DNA from: a virus
Strand: one strand, 5' to 3'
IMG/VR virus record: IMGVR_UViG_3300007734_000494
Location: 1-23,474 of that record
DNA length: 23,474 nt
Part shown: piece after piece, positions 7,721 to 13,503 of the stretch
Layout: every line of letters starts with the position of its first letter
Numbering within the stretch: position 1 is the first letter of the stretch
The notes under the pieces: generated by a model
The model's input: only the letters and a program-made list of their open reading frames with translations
What the model was told of the DNA's origin: nothing
Databases searched by the model: none
Translations under genes and position numbers: made by a program

Positions 7721-7812
7721 CACTTTTTGTCCTTACGAGTTATCATGATTCCAAGTAGTAGAGGCGAGATGCAGATGACTACTGTTCCAACATAAAACAA
7801 TAAATCCATCAT
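7720..7812 (-). CDS. Tiny single-span membrane peptide (30 aa)
   Basis: A 30-residue reading frame, MMDLLFYVGTVVICISPLLLGIMITRKDKK by translation, shown here only to describe it: one hydrophobic span (residues 4-24) and a basic tail TRKDKK, giving an N-out/C-in prediction. The ATG at 7812 overlaps the stop of the preceding gene (ATGA) and its own TGA overlaps the next ATG. This makes an uninterrupted chain of coupled genes and is the main reason to believe it. Without it there would be a gap of nearly 90 bases in a cassette where all other junctions overlap. Function unknown. Confidence 0.6.
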   Translation of the reverse strand: MMDLLFYVGTVVICISPLLLGIMITRKDKK

Positions 7813-8042
7813 TCTGGCACCATCCCGCATCGCCCGTAGGTCTTGCTTGTCACTCTCCAAAAGTTAGGCCCAGTGCCTTCATCCTCCGGTATCGGAACCT
7901 GATACTGATGCCATCGCCAAGCCATGCACTCATGCGAAACGCACTGACCGCTAACGTCATCAATGTCCGATGTTGCTTTTAACGGGCATATTTTTTTGAA
8001 TGCCTCCTCCGGTGTCACATAATGTGGATTTCTTTCACTCAT
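7809..8042 (-). CDS. Hypothetical cysteine-bearing protein with CMAWRW motif
   Basis: A 77-residue protein from ATG 8042, with AAGGAG at good spacing. It has four cysteines arranged as CPL..., CVSHECMAWRW, and YGRCGMVPE. The pattern of a CPL start, a C-x4-CMAWRW core and a C-terminal Y-G-x-C-G is a recognisable small phage protein family of unknown function in proteobacterial phages. The four cysteines may bind a metal ion such as zinc or iron-sulphur; this is inference. It is coupled to both neighbours by overlapping stop and start codons. Confidence 0.72.
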   Translation of the reverse strand: MSERNPHYVTPEEAFKKICPLKATSDIDDVSGQCVSHECMAWRWHQYQVPIPEDEGTGPNFWRVTSKTYGRCGMVPE

Positions 8043-8239
8043 CACTCTTTCTCCTTCTCGTTTAGTTCTTCTCGCAGTCTTAAAACTTCAGATCGCAACT
8101 TGTCGCATTCAGTTCTCGCATGATCGTAGTGCATCTGAAGGTCTGAGTTAGCTAACCTCAGCCGATCAATCTCGTCAGCCGCTTCTTGCCATGGCCCCAT
8201 AAAATTCAAAGCACGCAATCTTGAAACTAAATCGTCCAT
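8042..8239 (-). CDS. Small coiled-coil protein
   Basis: A 65-residue protein from ATG 8239, with GAGG 9 bases upstream. Nearly the whole length is helical with heptad spacing of leucines (IDRLRLANSDLQ, CDKLRSEVLRLREELNEKEKE), and it is rich in Arg and Glu. The opening DDLVSRLRAL....WQEAADEIDRLR is typical of short phage coiled-coil proteins near early genes. It probably forms dimers, but no partner is identifiable. Confidence 0.7.
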   Translation of the reverse strand: MDDLVSRLRALNFMGPWQEAADEIDRLRLANSDLQMHYDHARTECDKLRSEVLRLREELNEKEKE

Positions 8240-8243
8240 TTAT

Positions 8244-8330
8244 TTACCTCATAGAATTGATCATTATTGCTAGTGCCACACCGATAATTAAAGCAACTAT
8301 CGGTGTGAACACATTGATTGGGTCGATCAC
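8244..8330 (-). CDS. Tiny single-span membrane peptide (28 aa)
   Basis: A 28-residue frame from GTG 8330 to TAA 8244: a short N-terminus IDPINVF, one hydrophobic helix (TPIVALIIGVALAIMI) and the tail NSMR. The GTG overlaps the stop of the upstream gene (GTGA), the same coupling used elsewhere in the cassette. The Shine-Dalgarno match is weak, so translation probably relies on coupling. It fills what would otherwise be a gap of about 90 bases. Function unknown. Confidence 0.5.
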   Translation of the reverse strand: MIDPINVFTPIVALIIGVALAIMINSMR

Positions 8331-8701
8331 TTTCTTTTAACCAAATTAGCAACTTGCTCGTCAATCTGGCTCGTAATTTCATCAGTCAATTTCAACGATG
8401 TAATCTGCAAGCGGTTTGCCTCGACTGCATCTGTCGCTTTTGCGTTCGAGAACTCGGCAGCGAATGCGGTATAAGCGGCAAGATCGACATAGGAATCCAT
8501 GTGAGTTTTGTTCTGGGCAATCCGAGCCATTTTAACAGCCATCAGGATGATGCTGACATCATAGGCGGTAATTGTTTTATCTAATAGGGTCGAGGCTACT
8601 GTAGAGGCTCTAGAGAAGGATTGAGCGGCATTGCCGTATTCATGGCCTCGGCTTTCGATAGTATCGATTGATGTCGAAAGAATTTGTTTTGCACTCGTCA
8701 T
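8327..8701 (-). CDS. DUF6378-like phage protein
   Basis: A 124-residue protein. ATG 8701 is preferred to an upstream start because GGAAG sits about 8 bases before it and MTSAKQIL is the expected N-terminus. The motifs ESRGHEYGNAAQSF, AYDVSIILMAVKMARIA and HMDSYVDLAAYTAFAAEF match the small, all-helical DUF6378 family found in phage early regions. Its helical layout recalls nucleotide pyrophosphohydrolase-like folds, but I see no clear metal-binding ExxE set. Its 5' 62 bases overlap the preceding gene in another frame. Confidence 0.75.
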   Translation of the reverse strand: MTSAKQILSTSIDTIESRGHEYGNAAQSFSRASTVASTLLDKTITAYDVSIILMAVKMARIAQNKTHMDSYVDLAAYTAFAAEFSNAKATDAVEANRLQITSLKLTDEITSQIDEQVANLVKRK

Positions 8702-8999
8702 TTTTATCTTCCTTTTTTTGATCAAGGGCAGATCGCCCCGGCGGTGGTTTCCCAAATAGTGTGACGTGAATGTCGGTTGTCAATTCTTTTTTAATTCTAT
8801 TCATCTGGTGCTTTAACACCAATTCATTTTCGCTTCTTAGTGTCGGTGCTATTTCGTTATTCATTGCTTTGTAATCGTATATCCAAGACCTAACAGTTGT
8901 CGGTGGTATTTTCAAAATTTCAGCAACACGGGCCGCTGACCGAATCTTCTGATATTCAGTCCAGACCATCTGCCGAAGGTGTTCTTGTCTTTTCGCCAC
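8640..8999 (-). CDS. Small helix-turn-helix DNA-binding protein
   Basis: A 119-residue protein read from GTG 8999 (a TTG at 9008 with AGGAG too close is the alternative). Residues roughly 8-45 form a homeodomain-like HTH: an initial helix RQEHLRQMVWTEYQKI, then SAARVAEILKIPPTTVRSWIYDY. The rest is a basic, helical tail. The HTH type resembles those in recombinase and transposase-like regulators, but there is no catalytic domain, so it is likely a regulator or an architectural DNA-binding protein. Both ends overlap neighbouring genes in other frames, by about 44 and 62 bases. Confidence 0.6.
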   Translation of the reverse strand: MAKRQEHLRQMVWTEYQKIRSAARVAEILKIPPTTVRSWIYDYKAMNNEIAPTLRSENELVLKHQMNRIKKELTTDIHVTLFGKPPPGRSALDQKKEDKNDECKTNSFDINRYYRKPRP

Positions 9000-9333
9000 G
9001 AAGGACAACTTCTCCTGATAGCTTCTTCTTCATTTTCGATCCTTTACCACAAGGAAACGGGTTTCGCGATACCTTCTTTCCAACGTGACGAGCCGCTTGC
9101 CGTTTAGCCTTAGCGATACGTCCAACATCTGCTTTCGTTTTGCTCCTGTGGCATTGTATGTGAGCGAGATCAAGGTTCTTACCTCGGTCATCTCCACCGA
9201 GGGCCACTGGAACAATGTGTTCAATTTCCCAATCTTGCCCAGCGTAGATTTTATTGCCACAGATATGGCAGATGCCTTTTCGATCATTGAATAACTCCGT
9301 CCGTTCTTTTTTACTGATTGATCGACGAGTCAC
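8956..9333 (-). CDS. HNH endonuclease
   Basis: A 125-residue protein from GTG 9333, whose GTGA overlaps the upstream stop; a longer version from ATG 9399 would add residues that only shadow the upstream gene. It has the HNH layout: CHIC zinc pair (C22, C25), the IEHIVPVALGG core (E38, H39), N53 and HIQCHRSKT (C61, H62). It cleaves DNA with a divalent metal. Phage HNH proteins may act in packaging or recombination, or as free-standing homing nucleases. It lies within the recombination cassette, not beside the terminase, so a role in packaging is less certain. Confidence 0.8.
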   Translation of the reverse strand: MTRRSISKKERTELFNDRKGICHICGNKIYAGQDWEIEHIVPVALGGDDRGKNLDLAHIQCHRSKTKADVGRIAKAKRQAARHVGKKVSRNPFPCGKGSKMKKKLSGEVVLRGEKTRTPSADGLD

Positions 9334-9647
9334 AGTTTCATTTCCGCTCGTTTGCTGGCCTCTGCCGAGTTCCATTCTTGGAATCTCATCCTGATCCATT
9401 CTAGTTTGACTTTTAACAAATCGGCTTGCTTGCGAAGTTCTACCATCTCTCGAACATACTCTCGATATTCAAGCGATGCTTTAACTTCCATCTCTCGGCG
9501 TCCAACAGGAACATCATTGCCTAACAAGGACATTCGATAGGCAACTGTGTGTGACTTGGTTTCTTCCATTAGTGAGGCAGCAGAGTGGGCCTCGACCCAC
9601 TCCTTTGCGACTAAACGGTATTGTTCCGATAATGGCTTATCAGACAT
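9330..9647 (-). CDS. ERF-cassette helical partner protein
   Basis: A 105-residue, nearly all-helical protein with motifs SHTVAYRMSLLGNDVPVGRREME, ASLEYREYVREMVELRKQADLL and LEWIRMRFQEWNSAEASKRAEMKL. I recognise this pattern as a conserved hypothetical family that follows ERF annealing genes in proteobacterial phages; I know of no assigned function. The ATG overlaps the ERF stop (TAATG on the coding strand). The long coiled-coil helices suggest a binding partner for the annealing protein, which is inference from the shared neighbourhood. Confidence 0.72.
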   Translation of the reverse strand: MSDKPLSEQYRLVAKEWVEAHSAASLMEETKSHTVAYRMSLLGNDVPVGRREMEVKASLEYREYVREMVELRKQADLLKVKLEWIRMRFQEWNSAEASKRAEMKL

Positions 9648-10273
9648 TAGAAATCACCTTTCAGCATGAAGCTATCAAGCTGAACCTCGTATTGCTCAGT
9701 TAAAGCGTCTCGCCAAGCCAAGGGCCATGTAGAGACTTCTTCAACAATAGACTTCTTATACTCTTTTAGTTGGTCTTTGGTCTGGGTTGCTCGGATAGCT
9801 GCTTCAATTTCAGACCAGCGATTAGGCTGATCTTTCTTCAACGAGTTAGATGATTTTGTCGGTGATGTCTGACTCTTTGGAAAGTTTCGCTCAATAGAAG
9901 CCTCACCATCGTCATCAACTGGTGGAATGCAAAACAGAGCCATCAATGAATATCTGCATCCGTAAGTGATTGCGGATCCTGCACCTTGAGCATCTCGTTT
10001 GCTAAGAGGTATATGAAGATGGTTCACCAATGATTGACCATTAATATGCCAGATCGTTGTTGTGATCTCTATGCAACCTTCAGGTGTTATTCTGCCCGGT
10101 GCTTGAGTAACAACTAGGCTATTTGCCTGAAGCGTAGGACGCAATGTATCAATTACAGCCTCTAGACTTGCGTATCTGTTTTTAAAATGCGGGTTACTTG
10201 AATCACGAACTACACCTTTCATTGTACTTTGTACGAGGTATAGAGCCTCAATGAGTTTGTTCTTGTCTGTCAT
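9647..10273 (-). CDS. erf: ERF-family single-strand annealing protein
   Basis: A 208-residue protein. The N-terminal ERF domain spans about residues 1-135: LIEALYLVQSTMKGVVRDSSNPHFKNRYASLEAVIDTLRP, LVVTQAPG, and GSAITYGCRYSLMALFCIPPVDDDG, which is the family signature. The C-terminal third is a low-complexity linker followed by a helical segment. ERF proteins pair complementary single strands during phage recombination and genome circularisation. ATG 10273 has a strong GGAGG site. Its 5' end overlaps the preceding gene by 26 bases. It is transcribed leftwards with the HNH and partner genes. Confidence 0.88.
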   Translation of the reverse strand: MTDKNKLIEALYLVQSTMKGVVRDSSNPHFKNRYASLEAVIDTLRPTLQANSLVVTQAPGRITPEGCIEITTTIWHINGQSLVNHLHIPLSKRDAQGAGSAITYGCRYSLMALFCIPPVDDDGEASIERNFPKSQTSPTKSSNSLKKDQPNRWSEIEAAIRATQTKDQLKEYKKSIVEEVSTWPLAWRDALTEQYEVQLDSFMLKGDF

Positions 10274-10439
10274 TTTCTTCCTCCGTTTCTTTTTCCCAAA
10301 GTTTATTAAGCATAATGTTAATTTGCTCTATTTTCTCGAGCAATTTTATCGCATTATTTTTTTTTGAGTTAGTGACATATTTTGTTGCTAAATCAGTAAT
10401 TTCTGAAAGTTCGTTTATTAAATCGTTATATGTGATCAT
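10248..10439 (-). CDS. Hypothetical AT-rich helical protein, first gene of leftward cassette
   Basis: A 63-residue helical protein with heptad-like leucines and isoleucines (LINELSEITDLATKYV, IKLLEKIEQINIMLNKLWEK), acidic at the C-terminus. The base composition is richer in A and T than the genes after it. AAAGG precedes the ATG, and the gene lies immediately downstream of the predicted leftward promoter. Function not recognisable; a small early regulator or annealing accessory is possible. Confidence 0.65.
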   Translation of the reverse strand: MITYNDLINELSEITDLATKYVTNSKKNNAIKLLEKIEQINIMLNKLWEKETEEENDRQEQTH

Positions 10440-10467
10440 TTTTTACCTTTCTTTTATTTACTAAAAA

Positions 10468-10496
10468 ATATTAGTTTACAAAAAAAGATTTGTAAA
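10468..10496 (-). promoter_or_regulatory. Candidate leftward early promoter
   Basis: On the minus strand TTTACA (10491-10496) is followed 17 bases later by TAATAT (10468-10473), about 30 bases upstream of the start at 10439. It fits a sigma70-type promoter for the leftward cassette. The -35 box lies inside the right arm of the inverted repeat at 10475-10496. Confidence 0.45.
10475..10496. promoter_or_regulatory. Perfect inverted repeat, candidate operator between divergent operons
   Basis: TTTACAAA (10475-10482) and TTTGTAAA (10489-10496) form a perfect 8-base inverted repeat with a 6-base AAAAGA spacer. It lies in the AT-rich gap between the leftward cassette (start 10439) and the rightward regulator genes (start 10537). 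Each arm contains a TTTACA hexamer that could be a -35 box, one per direction, so one bound repressor could block both promoters. Confidence 0.55.
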
Positions 10497-10536
10497 GTAG
10501 AAAAAATTACTGAAACAAAAAAAACAGGAGATAGCG

Positions 10537-10881
10537 GTGAAATTTACAGATGCACTTCAAAACGTAATGAATATCCAACAAAGAGTGATGTTTCCTCATC
10601 AAGCCAAGAAGACATCAATCGAAGCAGCTTTATCGGTTCATCCTAAGCTGACTGAAAAGGCAATCGAAGTTCTCGAATACGCTTACGACATGGGTTATCA
10701 AGGCTTCACAGACATTGATCTGAGTCGTCAGTTTGATTGTCAGACAAGCACTTATAGAAGCATCCGCTCGCGGCTCGAAGATTTGCATTTAATCGCGATG
10801 ACAAATCGGACAGTGAAATATCCAGAACGAGGCAATAACTGCTTTCATACCGTGTTCATTCATAAGGATTTTGTAAGATGA
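10537..10881 (+). CDS. Winged-helix-like DNA-binding protein
   Basis: A 114-residue protein from GTG 10537, with CAGGAG 6 bases upstream. The middle part reads as a winged helix: a helix TEKAIEVLEYAYDMGYQGFTDIDLSRQF, a recognition helix CQTSTYRSIRSRLEDLHLIAM, and a beta hairpin wing NRTVKYPERGNNCFHTVFI. This is the MarR/LexA-like layout with no oligomerisation domain, so it may be a small phage regulator. It is the first rightward gene next to the inverted repeat and is coupled to the next gene by ATGA overlap. Confidence 0.72.
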   Translation: MKFTDALQNVMNIQQRVMFPHQAKKTSIEAALSVHPKLTEKAIEVLEYAYDMGYQGFTDIDLSRQFDCQTSTYRSIRSRLEDLHLIAMTNRTVKYPERGNNCFHTVFIHKDFVR

Positions 10882-11117
10882 AAATTGAAATTAAATCGGT
10901 TCGCGAACTTATACAGCATCTCGGAAGCCAAACGGCTGTCGCTAAAAAGATCGGACTCACACAAGGTGCGGTTTCACAATGGGCGGTCACTGGTCGCATT
11001 ATGCTAAGGCATTGGAAAGCAGTTATAAAGATTGCTGAAGAACTTGGTTTTGAACTTACGGCTGAAGATTTAATGCAAATCATGTTGCGTGAGCATCGCA
11101 ATCGTGGTGTTATCTGA
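10878..11117 (+). CDS. Cro/CI-type helix-turn-helix regulator
   Basis: A 79-residue protein. The HTH is VRELIQHLGSQTAVAKKIGLTQGAVSQWAVTGRI (about 8-42), with the typical helix2-turn-helix3 QTAVAKKIGLTQGAVSQW, then two helices. Length and layout fit a Cro-like or YdaS/DicA-type single-domain regulator. It probably controls the early promoters at the adjacent divergent region. The start overlaps the stop of the preceding gene (ATGA) and a hairpin follows at 11135-11166. No integrase or long CI repressor is visible in the window, so whether the phage is temperate cannot be judged. Confidence 0.78.
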   Translation: MKIEIKSVRELIQHLGSQTAVAKKIGLTQGAVSQWAVTGRIMLRHWKAVIKIAEELGFELTAEDLMQIMLREHRNRGVI

Positions 11118-11134
11118 GGGTTCCTCCCAGAACG

Positions 11135-11166
11135 AGTGCCACTAGGTCTGCACACTTAGTGGCACT
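11135..11166 (+). terminator. Hairpin after the regulator operon, candidate terminator or attenuator
   Basis: AGTGCCACTA (11135-11144) and TAGTGGCACT (11157-11166) form a perfect 10-base stem with a 12-base loop, followed by a short T stretch before the rusA start at 11182. It lies between the Cro-like gene and the replication genes. The T tract is short, so it may only attenuate transcription. An operator reading is also possible. Confidence 0.5.
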
Positions 11167-11181
11167 TTAATCAGGTGATCA

Positions 11182-11553
11182 ATGAAATTTTGGGTTTACT
11201 ATCCACCATCTGCGAATCGTTTATATCGAGCGGTTCCGAATCGTGGAGTGATAAAATCAGCAGAATATCGGCAATATCTACTTGAAAACACTTGGTTAAT
11301 AAAAACACAAAAAGACAAGGGGCAACCGATCAAAGGTGCTTATGAAATCCACTACTCAATACAAAGACCAAACAAAAGAAAAAGGGATATAGACAATCTT
11401 CTCAAGCCGTTGAATGATCTCATTGTAGATGCAGGGTGTGTCGAGGATGATAGTTTATGTCAAAAAATAACCGCAGAATGGAACGGAACAGGTAATGCAA
11501 TTACAGTCACAATCACAGAATTCACTAGCTTATCAGATTCATCTGGAAGCTAA
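11182..11553 (+). CDS. rusA: RusA-family Holliday junction resolvase
   Basis: A 123-residue protein matching the RusA family in length. It has the basic N-terminal YYPPSANRLYR segment and the KRDIDNLLKPLNDLIVDAGCVEDD core. D69, D71, K75 and D90 line up, one residue earlier, with the catalytic D70, D72, K76 and D91 of E. coli RusA. It cuts four-way junctions with a divalent metal to resolve recombination and replication intermediates, as ERF products would require. An AGGTGA site precedes the ATG. The next gene overlaps its 3' end by 59 bases in another frame. Confidence 0.9.
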   Translation: MKFWVYYPPSANRLYRAVPNRGVIKSAEYRQYLLENTWLIKTQKDKGQPIKGAYEIHYSIQRPNKRKRDIDNLLKPLNDLIVDAGCVEDDSLCQKITAEWNGTGNAITVTITEFTSLSDSSGS

Positions 11554-12064
11554 GGCGAGAAAAGCACGAATCCTTGCAGCTTCACAGGATATCAACCGAC
11601 TTGAGAAGCCAACACCACAAGCCATCGTTGTTGTTAACATAAAGACGCCAGAGGAGAAGCTAGAGCAACGCATCAGGGACATTTTGATGGTTGCAACGCG
11701 ACCACCTAGCGACGATGAAGAACAGGCTTTCTGGCGGTCTGCAAAGCCTTGGATGAAGGGTTGCAATGTTCCACCAATTCCAAAGCGGATCATTGCCGAG
11801 TGCCTGATAAAGCATCAGATCAAATACATTCATGTTGCTTCCGAGTGTCGAAATTTCGAACTGGTAACTTGTCGGCAAGAGATTTGCTATCGGCTCAGAG
11901 AGGAAACATCATACAGTTTACCTCAAATTGGGCGGTTGCTCGGCGGTCGGGATCATACGACTGTTTTATTTGCTATTCGTCGACACAAAGAGATTATGTT
12001 TGGTGGGCCAAAGCCAAATAAGAACAAAAAAAATAGGCTGTTAACATCTTCAGAAAAGGTGTAA
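11495..12064 (+). CDS. DnaA domain-IV-like replication or DNA-binding protein
   Basis: A 189-residue protein. The C-terminal region (about 110-170) has LVTCRQEICYRLREETSYSLPQIGRLLGGRDHTTVLFAIRRHKE, which is the DnaA domain IV helix-turn-helix with its GGRDHTTV signature. No AAA+ ATPase domain is present, so this is a DnaA-box binding module without ATPase. Residues 1-95 are helical and charged. It may bind phage origin boxes or host DnaA sites to regulate replication or transcription. The start at ATG 11495 overlaps rusA by 59 bases; a shorter version cannot be excluded. Confidence 0.78.
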   Translation: MQLQSQSQNSLAYQIHLEAKARKARILAASQDINRLEKPTPQAIVVVNIKTPEEKLEQRIRDILMVATRPPSDDEEQAFWRSAKPWMKGCNVPPIPKRIIAECLIKHQIKYIHVASECRNFELVTCRQEICYRLREETSYSLPQIGRLLGGRDHTTVLFAIRRHKEIMFGGPKPNKNKKNRLLTSSEKV

Positions 12065-12069
12065 TCTAA

Positions 12070-12111
12070 ATGTTGAAGCCGCCCAGCTACCAACCGGACG
12101 GCTTCTTGTGA
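12070..12111 (+). other. Possible short leader reading frame (13 codons)
   Basis: ATG 12070 to TGA 12109-12111 encodes MLKPPSYQPDGFL. AAAGGTG lies 9 bases upstream, inside the end of the previous gene. The frame contains a weak hairpin (AAGCCG 12076-12081 with CGGCTT 12099-12104). It precedes the DUF1376 gene by about 80 bases. It may be a chance frame; low confidence. Confidence 0.22.
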
Positions 12112-12137
12112 CCACCGTGTGCGGCGATGGTCGATAG

Positions 12138-12153
12138 GCAGTTTACATATACT
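12138..12153 (+). promoter_or_regulatory. Candidate -10 box with flanking inverted repeat
   Basis: GCAGT (12138-12142) and ACTGC (12151-12155) flank TTACATAT, and TATACT (12148-12153) within this resembles a -10 hexamer. No good -35 box is seen at 16-18 bases upstream, so the promoter would be weak or activator-dependent. Transcription from it would start near 12160, at the foot of the next hairpin. Confidence 0.3.
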
Positions 12154-12157
12154 GCTT

Positions 12158-12186
12158 TTCGATCCTAGCTTCAACTTAGGATCGAA
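12158..12186 (+). promoter_or_regulatory. Hairpin overlapping the ribosome binding site of the DUF1376 gene
   Basis: TTCGATCCTA (12158-12167) and TAGGATCGAA (12177-12186) pair perfectly over 10 bases with a 9-base loop. The only Shine-Dalgarno-like bases, AGGA (12178-12181), are in the right arm, and the ATG at 12189 follows two bases after the stem. In RNA this would hide the ribosome binding site unless opened by a protein, translation or temperature. Confidence 0.5.
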
Positions 12187-12188
12187 CC

Positions 12189-12965
12189 ATGTCCATACCT
12201 TATATGCCGATTTACTGGGGCGATTATTTAGGTGACACTCAGCACCTTACAGCCATCGAACATGGTGGCTATTTACTGCTCATTTCACACTATTGGAGAA
12301 CAGGTTCAATCCCAAACGACGAGGTAAAATTATCTCGAATTTCGCGGATGACGATGAAGCAATGGAACAATCACGGGCCGACGATTATGGAGTTTTTCCC
12401 CGATGGAAAGAACAAACGAATTGATCGTGAGTTATCTAAAATCGGTTTGAAAAGTGAAAAGATGAGATTAGCCTCAGAGAAAAGATGGAACACCAACCAA
12501 GATGCTAATTCATTGAAATCATTAGATGCAGACGATGCTTGTGCATTGCCTGAGCAATCCATAAGCAATGCTAACCAGAACCAGAACCATAACCATATAA
12601 AACAAGAAGATAATAACTATAAGCGAACTGCACTCGCTACGCGATTGCCAAACGATTGGAATCCATCGAATGAGGATATTGAATTTGCAAATCAGACAGG
12701 TGTTGATTGGATCAAGAACGCAGAAATATTCCGAGACTACTGGGTCGCACAGCCGGGCGTTAAAGGTCGGAAAGCAAACTGGTCGGCAACATGGAGAAAC
12801 TGGGTTAGAAGGGCATCCGAGCAGAGGGTGACGCGACCGCAGAGCAAAGAAACTGCAATTGAGATGGGACGTAGATTAATTAGGGAGTTTGAAGATGACC
12901 AACAGAACACAAGCATTACAGGCAGTATCGCTAATGTTATCAGCCTACCACGACAACAAGGTTGA
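12189..12965 (+). CDS. DUF1376-family phage replication protein
   Basis: A 258-residue protein. The N-terminal DUF1376 domain is seen in MPIYWGDYLGDTQHLTAIEHGGYLLLISHYWRTGSIP and LSRISRMTMKQWNNHGPTIMEFF, running to about residue 95. A linker rich in Asn and Gln (about 100-145, NQNQNHNHIKQEDNN) separates it from a C-terminal domain, LPNDWNPSNEDIEFANQTGVDW and VKGRKANWSATWRNWVRRA, typical of phage initiation proteins that load helicase. Its position after the DnaA-like gene fits a replication operon. The next gene begins inside its 3' end. Confidence 0.82.
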   Translation: MSIPYMPIYWGDYLGDTQHLTAIEHGGYLLLISHYWRTGSIPNDEVKLSRISRMTMKQWNNHGPTIMEFFPDGKNKRIDRELSKIGLKSEKMRLASEKRWNTNQDANSLKSLDADDACALPEQSISNANQNQNHNHIKQEDNNYKRTALATRLPNDWNPSNEDIEFANQTGVDWIKNAEIFRDYWVAQPGVKGRKANWSATWRNWVRRASEQRVTRPQSKETAIEMGRRLIREFEDDQQNTSITGSIANVISLPRQQG

Positions 12966-13257
12966 TCGTGAATTGTTTACAAAGTTAGCGGCAACAGGTC
13001 TTGAGGATTTCTCGGTTGCCGCTTTGAGAGCAATATGTGACCCGAAGGTTGGATTGATTGCGACATCGAAGTTTATGCCGTCGATTGCCGAGATGAGGCA
13101 GTTCTGCAAGACTTATGTTGATCCTACAATTATTGCACTGCCGCGAAAAGTAGAGCAGCCTGTCAAAATGACTGAGGAGCAAAGGCAACGGATGCTAGAT
13201 AAATTTCAACAATTATCGTATTATATCGGCTCATCGAATGAAAGGAATGACAAATGA
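12895..13257 (+). CDS. Hypothetical helical protein, replication operon
   Basis: A 120-residue protein from ATG 12895, with AGGGAG at the correct distance; a TTG two codons earlier is less likely. It overlaps the DUF1376 gene by 71 bases in another frame. It is helical, with SLMLSAYHDNKVDRELFTKLAATGLEDF, the ALRAICDPKVGLIATSKFMPSIAEMRQF segment and a basic C-terminus. The pattern SLMLSAYPD...E.Y...... and FMPSIAEM recalls a helical phage family often found after replication initiators. A helicase-loader role is possible but unproven. Confidence 0.7.
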   Translation: MTNRTQALQAVSLMLSAYHDNKVDRELFTKLAATGLEDFSVAALRAICDPKVGLIATSKFMPSIAEMRQFCKTYVDPTIIALPRKVEQPVKMTEEQRQRMLDKFQQLSYYIGSSNERNDK

Positions 13258-13493
13258 ACAACGACAATCGCGGCTCTATCAGCAAAAACAAGCGTAAAGA
13301 GCAAGACAAGCATCCAGATTATCGCGGGTCAGTTACCATCGAAGGCAAGAAATATTGGATTTCAGCTTGGATAAAGCACAAGGATGGCGAGTCATTCTTG
13401 TCGATGAACTACCAGATCGAAGAAGAACAGGCATCTAAGCCAAAACAAGCAAAACCAACGTCAAACTATGATGACGACGATATGCCATTTTAA
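13254..13493 (+). CDS. Small beta-type protein, paralogue 1
   Basis: A 79-residue protein coupled to the preceding gene by ATGA overlap. The core HPDYRGSVTIEGKKYWISAWIKHKDGESFLSMNYQ is a short beta domain, flanked by a basic N-terminus and an acidic DDDDMPF tail. That tail resembles the acidic end of single-strand binding proteins, which recruits partners. Function not assigned. The next gene is a clear paralogue, and the two share a 14-base identical stretch (ccagattatcgcgg). Confidence 0.7.
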   Translation: MNNDNRGSISKNKRKEQDKHPDYRGSVTIEGKKYWISAWIKHKDGESFLSMNYQIEEEQASKPKQAKPTSNYDDDDMPF

Positions 13494-13503
13494 GGATCAC
13501 ACT

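Noticed and set aside
9030-9287. 85-codon minus-strand frame inside the HNH gene
   Set aside because: The HNH frame has the zinc pair and catalytic motifs; this is an alternate-frame shadow.
8956-9399. Longer HNH protein from ATG 9399
   Set aside because: The additional residues lie on the upstream gene in another frame and are unlike HNH N-termini; GTG 9333 overlaps the upstream stop as in neighbouring genes.
11749-12021. 90-codon plus-strand frame inside the DnaA-like gene
   Set aside because: The overlapping frame carries the GGRDHTTV signature; this one has no motif.
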